The notes beneath the pieces were generated by a model that worked only from the letters and a program-made list of their open reading frames with translations, searched no databases and was not told the DNA's origin. The position numbers and the translations under genes were made by a program. Of a stretch of 64,000 nucleotides of DNA, positions 24,681 through 35,806 are shown one piece after another. This DNA is from Penelope pileata. Taxonomy: Eukaryota > Chordata > Aves > Galliformes > Cracidae. The stretch spans positions 410,896 through 474,895 of the forward strand of contig WBMW01000170.1 in NCBI GenBank assembly GCA_013396635.1. Reading direction: 5' to 3'. Each line of letters begins with the position of its first letter. Position 1 is the first letter of the stretch.

Positions 24681-27600
24681 GTTTCCATTCTTGCATCTTT
24701 GTTTGCTGTGTTTTCATTTAGTCTCTAAAGAACATCAAAGGGTGTTTTTTCTTCTTGCAAATATAGCATTGTTGCTGACCTGAGAGTGCTCTATTTGCTC
24801 CTTGTGGGGGCTATTAAGTGTGACCCATGTGGAAGTGCTGAGTGTCACAGGGAAGCTAATGGCCACCTCCAGGTGTGAAATTGGAGTCCTGGAGCACAGT
24901 GAGGCTGTACCCTGTGGGTACACCCCTGGCAGTAGCTCAGCAGAGCTGCTCAGCAGGAGAAGGAATTGAGGCGTTCAACACCTGCAGAGTTACTCAGCAC
25001 GGCAGGAGGGACAGATTTCAGCATCTTCCCAGAGCAGAGCTTCTAACTATTTTTCAGAGCTTATAGACTTGATTAAAACATAATTTCTCTTCTGCTTATG
25101 GAGCTGAGAAGCTCTTAGAGGCATGAATTAATGGGGAGACGGGTTGCCTGCTGCAGAGTTGAAGAGCTGTGCTACTGCAGAAAAGAAAATCGTTCTGCTA
25201 GGTGATTTGTTAGGCTTAAGCAGTACTTCCAGAAATTGTCAAGCAAAGATGTTTGTTTACCTGTAATTGGGACTGACTATCGCTATCCCTTTTTTTTTTT
25301 TCTTTTTTTTTTTGGAAACTCTCCATTAGAGAATATTGTTGTTTTCTTTAACTTGGTCGCTGCAAGTGTAGGAAAAGAAACATAATATTTTACTTGGGGA
25401 GGAGGGAGGTGAGGGAGAATTCAAAGATTTGGAGATGTTTGCCAAGCTTGTCAGAACAACCTCCTGTCACTCTGGCTGTGGCAACCCAACTGGAACCTGG
25501 AAAGAGGAGCACAGTTTCCCAGTTGGAAAAAGTGGAAATTTTATTCTCATTGCGCCTCATCGATATTTGTACCTACTGTATGTGTTAAAGCTCACAAAAT
25601 ACACAGACTAGAGGTAGGTTTCAAAAATGTGAAGTCCTTGTGTGTTATTTAGCTAGCATACTGTGCACGGAAAGCCAACTAGCATCAGGCATGCTGAGAC
25701 CCATAGAGAGAGAAAAATCTGATTATCGTCAGGTGAAAGTGGGCACATAAATTCCCTACAAGGAGCTAGACCACTGGAAATGCTGAACTTCCAGACCAAG
25801 AAGATTCTGTGTGGATATGGAAGAGTTGTTGCTGTATGTGAACCTGGCAATGGGAGTAAAAGTGGTGGAATTAAAGTACAGCTGTTCTACATTTTATTTC
25901 ACTTTCATTTTGTCCTGTGAAAATTGTCAAGAGCAAATACACAAACCCTGAGACAGCTGAGAAAAATATTTGAGGAAAATATACAACAAGGTAGCAGAGG
26001 GATACTTTTCTCTGAATCCTGAAAGCACAAAGCAGAGGAGAGGATAGATGCTTGCATCATGGAGCTGAGAATTCTGGCATGCACATGTAGCTTTGGAGAC
26101 ATAAAAGATCACCTAATTAGAGACAGGATCATTTGTGGGACATGTGATTCCAGTTTATAGGAGGAATTGTTGAGAAAAAGACATCTAACCCTAGAGGAAA
26201 GAATCAAAGAACAAGAGCAGCTGAACTCTCCAGGGAAGGGAGCGAAACAATGACAAACACTCATGCAACACAGGCTGTACTCAGAGTGAATCCAGGAAAC
26301 CCGACAGAGATGGAGACACAAGGGATGCTACTGTGATAGTGCACTGGTACTGAGTGCGTACTGGAAGGAGTGTGCAAATTATCGCTACTCAGGTCTCAGT
26401 GCTGCATGCAGTCTTTCTTGGGAAAAAGCAACTCTACTGAAGTGGGGAGATTGCCAGGATATGGGAGAAAATGTACAGCAAGACTGAGTAAATTCACCAT
26501 CTCGTAGTATGTGTCCACTGCTGAAAGGGCAGGCCAACAGGTATTTTTTCAGCTGCTGATTGCAACACCTGCATTTGCTCAATCAGCATCCCCTCAAGAG
26601 GTTGTTGGGAGCATGGAGCCAGTGGCACTGCTGCTGTGATGTGGTGAGGTCACAGTGAAGTAAGGGCACTGAGTGATATGGGAAAGCAAGGCATCACCTG
26701 GGGTTGGTAGGAACGGATTCAAGAGTGAACTCAGTAGATTCTTTTATTAACTTAATATAGAGCAGCAGAACTGTGGTTCAGGGACAGCTGATGCCTTGGG
26801 CTGTCCTAGCCTCGGTCAGATTTGTGGAGGTCAGAGTGAAGCCAACAGGCGTTTCAGTGGGCCTTTGGCATGGTGGGAGCGAGTTCTGTTTCAGCAGAAT
26901 TGGGTACAGGCAACAGTTTTGGAGCTTGGAGTGTATGAAACCAAACTGGAGTATGTGGGCTGGTGGCAAAGGCCAGCCTGTAGGTGTCTTCGGGATGCTC
27001 CTGGCTGGGCTGGTCACCAAATGTTTGCTTGAAGGGCACAGCGGCCGCTGTCACTAAGGAAGTTGTGGTGACCTGCCTGCAGCTTACAGAGAAGGACAAA
27101 TAGAAAGATAACACTTGGAATAGGCACCAGGAAGTTAATCTGTTTTCAGTATGACCTGAGCATTACCCCTATTTGTTGTATTTCTGTGTGCTGTTCTCCC
27201 AAGAAAAGCCAATTGTATCTTAGAAGAATAGAGGCCTCTCATGTTGTTACTTATCCTGTGATACTTGAAACACTAACAGCAACCGGAAGTGATGAGTTAA
27301 CCTTGTCCTTTCATCACATGTGGTCATCTCATCCCTCGACTGGTGACTGCTCAAAGCTGCCTGAAAATAGTTGGGCCCCAGACATCTAAACTTTCATACC
27401 TCAGTACAAAAAGAGCAAGGAAGATGAGAAGGAAGAATGATTGTCTCAAGGGACACAGCACAGTGGTTTGGGTGGTTCTGCTTAGAAAGTCACTTGTGGC
27501 TTTTTTAATGAGGAACTTAAGGTTTGAATTTCCACACTTAGTAGCTGTACGTTTGTTTTTTATTAACTTAATATACTGTGTGCCACATTTTCTTTGGGGT

Positions 27601-29390
27601 ATTGAGTCAAGCGATGGATTCATCGAGTTCAGCTCTAAATGCGTGAGCTTTCTTTTCCTTAAAACTTCAACAGATTTGAGTCTCAAATTTCCTGAGTTAT
27701 TTTATGCCTGTAAATTTTTGGTACAACAGCTAATGTTTGCATTCGAGTTACCTTTCTGAGCGTATGTGCTTCTGGCTATCGTAGAAGGGTAAGGTCACCT
27801 TTGTTAGTTCTCTTTCTTGAATGATGGGTATTGGAGTAGTCTTCTTAGGTGAGCAGACACAAACCACCTCAGTCTACAAAAGGATGACATGAAGTTTCTA
27901 ATCCCCTAGCTCTCTGCTCCAGTAGGATAGAAAAACAAATTTTAAGAAGTCTGAGAAAGATACAGCTGTTAAGCTAATACAGTATACTTCATCTAGCTGC
28001 TAAAAACCTTGACTGTTAACAGGAGCTAAATATAATTGCGTCAGTAAAAGTGTTGTAAAATGAAACAAAATGTCCTGAGCTTCATTAGAAGCTGTCTTTA
28101 GGAAACCCTGATTCCTTGAGTTAGAGTTTTATGTAACATTGCAGTTTTATTTTGGGTAGTGCTTCAAAGGGTTTTTTTGTAAACCTAGGAAGATGAGTAT
28201 TTGTTCTGCTAGGGTTTATTTGTCCTTTCTACATTTCTGAAGTATTCTGCTGGGTTTCATTATATATCTGTAGTACGTGTGGTTTATTCAAAAAGAGAAT
28301 TGTGCAGAAAACTGAAAAGCTAATAGAAAAATACTCAACCATCGTAAAGATCTGAACCAAATAATAAAGATACTTAAAAGAAAAAACAAATGAACAAACA
28401 ACCAGTTATGTGCCAGATAAAATTTTCATCAAACTCTCATTAATTTCAGTTAAAGCTGTTGAATTCATTCGTCAGTCTGCCTGCTTATAGAAGCTGTTTG
28501 TTACTCTTCAATTTGGAAAATAATCTGTTTGTTATTTTAAGAACTGCAAAACAAAGTTCCAAAACTCTTCTTTTCTCAAACATCTAAAATCTGCGCTATG
28601 TCGTGACCGTAATGCTATACAGACTTTTTAGATGTTGTAAAATTTCTCCAAATGTTTGTGACCAGAAAGAATTCTTCATAGGCAGCAAGATGTCAACAAA
28701 TCAATTGGTTTGGGTGTTATGCAGAATACTGCATGCTCTTCTGTATACTTGGGTCTGAATGGATATTAGCAGATTTAGTTTTATTGCATAGATTATGAGA
28801 AATGAAGTGAAGTGAAAGAGGATTGCTCATAAACCTCCTTCATTGAAATACTGAAAATCATGAAACAATCTAGTTCTTACACAGTCTTATCTCTGCCAAT
28901 GTTAAATATTACTGCAAGTATTTATTGCAAGAACCTCAGTTAATACTAAGATGAAAGTATAACAGTGAGCCATGTTTGTTTAGAGAAATCAGATACTACA
29001 AATGTGTTCTAGAGGTTTTGGATATTGAAGAAAAGTGATAATTTTGAAGGAGAGAATACTCTTGATGTGTTGGTACTGGGAAACAGAGCAAAAATATATT
29101 TAGCTGTTCCCCTGCACCAAAGTTTTATATTCATATCCAGAGGTGGCCTGTGGTGGGCTACTGAACTAAACTTAACCGCTGATGTGTTTGTGGACACTGT
29201 GTGTCCACTTACTGCTCTTTAAATTATTAAAATATTTAAACATATTGAAATGCATTGATATTCGGGGCATTTAATGAACCCTTCAAAGAATATTACTGCG
29301 TGGATACAAGGTAGATGTGTACTACACAAAGCAGCGTGGATGGTGAAAAACAAGTCCCCATTGTATTTATTATTCCTATTCTGCTTAACT
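24681..29390. other. Unique non-coding sequence
   Basis: A GC-richer patch at 26760-27060 gives overlapping open frames on both strands without motif support. Poly-T runs lie at about 25289-25314. The 138-codon frame at 27343-27759 has no recognisable domain and biased hydrophobic low-complexity content. Nothing else is supported. Confidence 0.5.
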
Positions 29391-29399
29391 ATTACCCTT

Positions 29400-30010
29400 T
29401 TATTTTGGGAATCTCAGTGTGGAAAAATGTTTTTATAATCTCTCTCTGGCATTTTTGGCCCTCATGCGATTTTGATTCCTAAGTTGAAATCCTGTTTCCA
29501 TGGAAATCAGCTGAACTGTTGATCAGCTTTGAATTTCTCCCAGAAATTAAGACAACTGGGGGACATCATCTAGGCTGATTCTGTCCATAACATTGGCTGT
29601 AGTATTTAACCTCTTATCCCTTATGAATAGGAGCTGTGTTCTAGGGTTGATATATGTCTAGATTCCCAAATGTATCTGTAAGAGATTCTCTTGTATCAAG
29701 AAAGACACGTAATTTTCTGAAAATGCGATGGTATTACACAGCACTGTGATCTCTGGGGCAAGTAGAGCTACTCTGTTCAGATGCTTGAACCTGACTTGTC
29801 ACAGCATTCTCCCTAATTTTGACCAAAAGTAGAACTGTTTGTGGGCAGTTCCCATCCGGTTGTCAGCATCAAGTGATTTGGTGTGTGACAGCTGTCAGCA
29901 ATTTCCTCAGTAGGAGCCAGCAGATCTGCCTCTTCTCTGTGCTGTCATTACTAGTAATGAGTGTAGTTATTCTCTGATTACTTTCGGAACAACCGAAATT
30001 AAACACTTCA
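29400..30010. promoter_or_regulatory. Possible enhancer with three dyad motifs
   Basis: Three inverted-symmetric sites lie within 113 bp. TGACAGCTGTCA at 29886-29897 is a perfect palindrome matching the known dimeric TALE homeodomain site (TGIF/MEIS/PKNOX type; the centre is also a CAGCTG E-box). A perfect 16-bp palindrome with core ATTACTAGTAAT sits at 29945-29960, and TTTCGG/CCGAAA with a 5-bp spacer sits at 29982-29998. The 29400-29560 part is also complex unique sequence. The symmetric motifs are seen directly; their joint regulatory use is inferred. Confidence 0.35.
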
Positions 30011-31287
30011 TCTCTTGGAAAGGCAAAAGTAAGAAAAAAGAAAAAGAAGGTTTAGATACATAGCTTGGGGGAAGGGGGTTACGTTAAACTAATTTTAGTT
30101 AGAATAGTAAGGAAAAGTGAAGCTCGGGATGCCAACTTTGTTCCCTTAGCTCTAACTCATAACTCGAAGAAATACATGTAGTAGGAATTGGCTAGTGTGG
30201 GAAAGGTGAGAAAACAATATCGTTTTTTGCTGCTTTGAAAGTGTTCTTCTCATCAGGCATTTGGGTGGGAGGGTGTCAGTGAAAACAGACCCTTCCTTGT
30301 ACTGGAAACGCTAGGTGCTTTACTTCAGCAATATTCAGATTATGAGTTTATTTCTGGCTTTCCTAATCTTTGATCCTGCCATTGAATCCACAGGGGTGCA
30401 AAAAATCCACCCACACAAATCCAATTTCCAAATGCTAGTCTTAATTACTTATGGTTTGGTTTGGACAAATTACTGTTCTCCTTGTAATAACCACAGTTAT
30501 TACCAGAAATACAGAACTATCTAAAACATACGTATATACGTTCTGTATGTATGTACATATTATTTAGTACATTGCCTTTAATAGTGATTCAAGGCTTCAC
30601 TGGCATTCTTGTTTTTCTTGCAGCGTCTTGCACTGTGCTGCTTTTCGCTTGACCATGCTGCACTGGATCCGTAGCAATTAATCTTCAGAAAAAAACAGCT
30701 CATAGTGTGTATAGCCTTAAAGCAGTCCTAGAACAAAAAGAAAATGTAGCTTTATACACTTTGCAAGAAGATCCCAGTGTTTTGTTAAACTATTTACGGA
30801 CTGTACTATTTTTTCTGTGCAAAGCAGGCTCCCACCTTGCTGCCTTATTTAATGTATCTTTGCCCTATTCATAAGACTAACTCATCTCAGGTTAGATCTT
30901 TTTCATCTGCATATAAATAGAAGGTGAATCCCATATGGAAACAAAAATTCTTTTAACCAAAGGCAGTAAATTTCGTGAAACAAGAACTAAGTTAAAATTT
31001 TACTGCAAGATCAAACTTGTAAGTGGCATTACTGAGACAAAAAATGCCAATCGAGACCATTCTAACTGGAGTAATGCAAGTTCAGTAACTTGTGTGTTTC
31101 CAACGTCATTATTTCCTCCTTTTTCCTGAATTTGTAATGATAAATAAATGTCAGTATATGTGCTGTGGTAATTCTTACAGATAGATTTTCAGCACTCAAG
31201 TGTTAATATAAATTTGGGTTCTTGCATTTAGTTTTGTCCCTTACTAGTCCTGGTTCAAAGAAATAATGCTGTCTTCAAATACTCATA
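30011..31287. other. Unique non-coding sequence
   Basis: An acceptor-like tract at 30605-30620 (TTTTTCTTGCAG) has no matching donor or meaningful frame. No repeat was recognised. Confidence 0.5.
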
Positions 31288-31288
31288 T

Positions 31289-32236
31289 GATTGGACTAGA
31301 TCATGGGTGTCCAACTTTTTGGCTTGCCCAGGCCTCATTGAGTGAGGAGTTGTTGTCTTGGGCTGCATATAAAAGATATGATAGAGTTAATGTATATAAC
31401 TAACAAAACTTTATATATTTTTGTATATTTTTTATTAAAACATAAAAAAGGAGAGCAATGGAAACATAAAACTACTGGGATATATGAGCTTGTTTTTGTG
31501 AACCTAATGCATCAGTCTGGTTCAGTAGAAGTGGTTGCAATTCTTAGTGAGTTCTCAAGGTGTTCGTCAGATATTTTTGATGAAATTTTACTCTTCCTGT
31601 GCCTCATCCTTGAAAACATTCGTTCACAAATGTACATACTACCAAGAACTGATGACGTGAGTAAGGCGTGATAGTGAAGCGAGGAACATTTTCTCTGGTA
31701 AGAGACGTCTTATAAGTCAAGTAGAGAGACATGATCAGATTTTTGAGTTGAATGCCTGATTGCAACTCCATACATATGTGTATTTATATCGACTGAAAAT
31801 GGAGTCGGAAATACATGAAAAAATCGATTTTTTTTTGCAATCTTGAAACCCATTCTCAAATTCTTTTATCAAAACAGAAACAAGGCTGTGTATTTTTCGC
31901 TATTCACAGGGCTGTGTTTATCCAATGTATCAAAGTGCATACAATTATTTGCCATAGCTTGAGTTAGCACTGCACTGCGCCCTCCCCTTGTGCTGATATC
32001 AGCTGGCACAGGGTTAATCACACACTAGTGGTTTGGTTGTTGCTGAGCAGTGGTTGCATGTCTGAGGCTGGCCAGGCTGCTCAGCGGGGCCACCATGATG
32101 ACATGGCAGCAGGAGGTGGGCTGTGGTACGAGCTGTGTCAGGCCAAATGCGGCCCATGGGCCACAGGTTGAACATGCCTGGACTAGATGATCTCCAAGGT
32201 CTCCATGCAACCCAAGCCCAACTGTTCTGTGATTCT
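31289..32236 (+). mobile_element. Short CR1 3' tail, split by a hAT insertion
   Basis: The 3' end of a CR1 LINE is recognisable as TTGGACTAGAT at 31291-31301 and, after a foreign insert, GACTAGATGATCTCC onward from 32181, ending near 32236 in the CR1-type GTTCTGTGATTCTG repeat. Without the insert the CR1 piece is only about 60 bp, so it was severely 5'-truncated on arrival. The sequence continues directly from one side to the other once the duplicated 8 bp is counted once, which shows that the CR1 was already here when the hAT element landed. Confidence 0.75.
31302..32180. mobile_element. Non-autonomous hAT-superfamily element, 879 bp
   Basis: The element is bounded by a perfect 8-bp target duplication, GACTAGAT, at 31294-31301 and 32181-32188; 8 bp is the hAT signature. 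The ends begin CA and finish TG, and the terminal 14 bp on each side agree at 10 positions (CATGGGTGTCCAAC against CAGGCATGTTCAAC). Both ends carry the 'GGGC..GC' and 'GCGGCCCATGGGCC' words common in hAT termini. A 109-codon open frame at 31342-31671 resembles no transposase and is probably chance. The interior is AT-rich at left and GC-richer at right. The subgroup (Charlie-like or Tip100-like) is uncertain. Confidence 0.82.
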
Positions 32237-32505
32237 GGGATCTGCCAAACTCGGTAATTTCATTTATTTCAGGGTCTCAGTTGGGTGTCAACTGAAATTT
32301 AGCAAAAGCTTTCAGATAATTCTTGTGCCTGCCTGGAATCATGTAAAATTGAGTTTTATTTGAAGTTGTTGGAAACCTGAACCCCAGCTTTCAATGCGGT
32401 ATGGTCCGGGTACTCTGAAACACGTTTCTAATTCTTAGTCAGCTTGTCCAGTTTTAGGTGGTTAACCACCCCTGATAACAGCTGGATGCATACTTTTCTT
32501 CATAG

Positions 32506-32589
32506 GATTTCAAACAGCTGTCCTCCAATGCAGTGGGGAAGAAGATATCTCTGTCATACCGCCGTGCCCTTTCTCAAACAGGGAAGCCG
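32506..32589 (+). other. Weak exon candidate, 84 bp
   Basis: A TTTTCTTCATAG acceptor precedes 84 bp followed by a GTATGT donor at 32590. The length is a multiple of three and all three + frames are open across it, including one reading DFKQLSSNAVGKK. I do not recognise any of the three peptides. Such segments occur by chance in this much sequence, and no partner exon was found nearby. Confidence 0.2.
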
Positions 32590-35448
32590 GTATGTTAAAG
32601 AAGTGGGCTTGGGTGGTGACGGCTGTGCTCCTGGCTCTGCTAGAGGCTTCGTGCGTGGCCTTGGTGGCCACTTGTCTGTCTGTACCTTGGTTTCACCATC
32701 ACACAATGCAGTGCTAGCTTCTGAAACATCTCGTTCATGTTTTTTTGAGTACGCAGACGTTTTCAGGTGGAAAACTGTAGAAATGTAAAATACCATTCCT
32801 AAACATTCTCTGCTGCCTGCAATGCATGAAATCACATGCATTTTATCCAGATAATTTGATTTTCATCGAGTTGGTGAATGCTATAGAACCTGAGATGTCA
32901 ATCAATCCCAGTCTCGATGTCCAGAATACTTGCAAGAGTTGCAGGCAATGTTTGTTTTGTGTATTTTATTATTGAGAAAAAATAAATGTCAATAAAAGTA
33001 TACTAGAATAGGAAAAACTTTCCAGTATAAGTCATTTTTCATACTGTTGGCCTATTTGAAAATTCTAGAACCTCACAAAGTTCTGTATATTTTCCTCACA
33101 GAAAATAACATATTTGCCTTTAAATAAATAATATTTATTTTTCTAAATAAAATAAAGCATTACCATTTTACCAGGTTATTAAATATTGCAACAGACCTTT
33201 TTTGTTCAGTACAGTTAGTTCATATTTCTAAGTCATCTTTGGGTATAGATTTCTCAAGCTTTTGGAATTGCCTGTTCCGAAGCTTTGTTGCTCTCTCACA
33301 GTCTAGAGTGGATCTAACTGTGATCTAAGCCTGAAATAAAGGTCGTGAAGGGATCCTCACTTCTCCTCTGATGGAAAGTAAAACTAAGTTAAATCAGAGG
33401 TTCTGTTTAAGGTCCTTAATGATGAGAAGCCAGTTATAGAGTGGGAGTTTTGCCCGTAATATTTTTTCCCTGAGGAATTAGTGTGTTCTGGCCTGGGTTG
33501 TCATGGGTATTAGAAAGCTTCTCTTTAAAGATTTTGAGCCAAGGTTTAGAAATGGGTAGCAGTTCTGGAAACACCAATTTTGGAGAACTTAAGAACTTGC
33601 CAACACGCCTTCCTGAGGTTTCAGGTCAGTCAGCCTTTCCTAGGAGTTTCACCAATAAGTTGGGGTACAAATGTCCAAACCTGTCACCTTCTAGCTTTTG
33701 ACCTACTTTCATTTTTATATGAAAATGCTATAAATGTGTACTTGGTCATGAACACAAAGTGATGTCTCTTGTATTTATTTCCCATATTAAAAAAATTGCA
33801 TACATTTTTATATGGGAAATGTGAGAAATGTTCTACAAACAAGAAATTTGTTTCATCTTTTAAGCTACAAGTAGATTATAGCTTTTCAAAATGTGCACTT
33901 TTTCTTTGTAAATTAATCTTCTGCTATCTTTTGTTAGTATCTTTCAAGTTCTGTCAGCTTCCAGCTAGAGAGCTAATCATAAAGCGTCAGAATTGCACCC
34001 TTTTAAACCTACAAAGGAAGGATACACATCTGTAATAACAGTGTAATGACACCAAATCTATGCATGTATGGTTTAGGATTATTTACCTAAATGCTTGTTC
34101 ATTGGCACGTAGACAATTTCTTCAATGCTTTATCTTCGTATTACGTTTTACAACACCAGCCTGGCATCATTAGACATCCACCCGCAAGCATTTTAAAGAT
34201 TTTTCCACACAGCCATAAAATTGCACCTTCCTCATTGAATATAAAATCAAGTACACCTGTAATAACAAAGCAGGGAATACTATGCATCTCTCCCTGGATG
34301 TTAACTGCACTGCAGTAGAGCTGTGGTGGTTTGCCTTCACAGACTTGGAGAAATTAAAGGTCATGTCCTAATGTTATGTCTTCCTGTTTAAAACGAATAG
34401 CTTGTAAATGTTTATCTCAACTAGAAGTGAGAACATGGTCTGCATTTGTGCTCTCCAAGTCCCATTTTGAGAAACCACGCAGAAAAACAGCTGCGTGTCC
34501 TTTCATGTCCTTCTTTTGCTATTAAGCATCTACATCTTTGATTTTAGTTCTTTGCTGGGTTTCTTCCTCTTTGCCTTTGGATTTCTAGTTGAAGCTTGCA
34601 TTAGGGCTCTCTAGATTTGTAGTTGGTTACATTGTTTCTGCAGAAAAGAACAAGAGAAATAAATCCAGGGCAGAAGTATTGAGAATTCATATACAGCGTC
34701 ATACAGTATATAGTTTCTTTGTGTTCTGCCAATATGTATTTCAGTTTAAAATGTCTTTTGAGGCTGGTTGGGACGATTTCTATAGAGAGAGGACCAAAGT
34801 ATACAGTATGTTGGCTGCCATTTTGCTGTTTTTGGACAGTCAGGGCTGCTTTCCATTTCCTATAGTGTTCCAATATAACTAAATCACATACACGCTGTAA
34901 TGGAGGCTTCTGAAACCCAGGGCTTCTGTAAAATGTATAAGAGCAAAGTAGTATTTATACAGTATAATATTTTGATTCGCTAATGAGCTGTGAGGTGGGT
35001 GTTATCATGAACTACTGTGCAGCAAGAAAGGTTCCTAAAACATGCATCAGCTTACTCCATCTCCGAATCATTGCAGATAACATAGTGTTTAGTTTCTAAT
35101 TAGACTTGTGTTGTGCTAATTCTTGTGAGTAGTGCAAGTGATTGACATTCTGCATTTTGGTGGCAAGTGTTAGAGCAGCTGACTTCAGCTCTGTGATGAA
35201 GCTAGCATACAGCTGTGGGGAAAAGCAAGCCACGCGCAGAGGCTGATTTGCAAAGTGAACACACTGATTGGTAGGGCCTTGTTCTGAGGGGGAAGGAAGA
35301 AGTAAGGCATGTAATCTTGAATTAGTCTGATATTCGAGTCATAAAAGAATTAAGAGAGACAGTTTAACTGAAAAAAAGTCCTTTGTGTAAAGTTTTACAA
35401 ATGATTTATTTACTTTGGGCAGTCTTTTACACTATTTCTTAGGACAGG
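32590..35448. other. Unique AT-rich non-coding sequence
   Basis: No transposon, RNA gene or splice-supported exon seen. Open frames at 33769-34035 and 34589-34882 have no domain content. Confidence 0.5.
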
Positions 35449-35806
35449 GTGAACATTCTTCAGGGCAACCGCAGAGTCCTGCACCTGGGGAGGAATAACA
35501 GCACACATCAGTACAGGTTAGAAGCTGACCTGCAGGAAGGGAGCTCTGCGGAGAAGGACCTGGGTGTCCTGGTGGACAACAGCTTGGCCATGAGCCAGCA
35601 GAGTGGCTTGGTGGGCANTTTGAGGGTGACAGACCACTGGAACAGGCTGCCCAGAGAGGTGTTGGAGTCTCCTTCTATGGAGATACTCAAAACCTGCCTG
35701 GCTGCTTTCCTGTGCAACCTACTGGAGGGAACTACTTTAGCAGGGAGCGTTGGACTAGGTGTTTCCCAGAGGTCCCTTGCAACCCCTGCCATTCTGTGAT
35801 TCTTAT
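35449..35806 (+). mobile_element. CR1 LINE fragment with internal deletion
   Basis: The left part carries the CR1 ORF2 C-terminal signature (GNRRVLHLGR then KDLGVLVDNSLAMSQQ) at about 35456-35605. The right part is the CR1 3' untranslated region starting at the 'gaacaggctgcccagagagg' segment and ending in the ATTCTGTGATTCT repeat near 35805. Roughly 450-550 bp normally found between these parts is missing (estimate from memory of the family). A single ambiguous base, N, is at 35618, close to the junction. Upstream of 35449 no CR1 sequence is recognisable, so it is 5'-truncated. Any protein is incomplete. Confidence 0.9.

Noticed and set aside
30605..30680. Acceptor-like TTTTTCTTGCAG as an exon start
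   Set aside because: No donor at a plausible distance and no sustained open frame follows.
31342..31671. Open frame inside the hAT element as a transposase
   Set aside because: The sequence lacks any hAT transposase pattern, such as the zinc-finger BED or dimerisation region, and the element looks non-autonomous.
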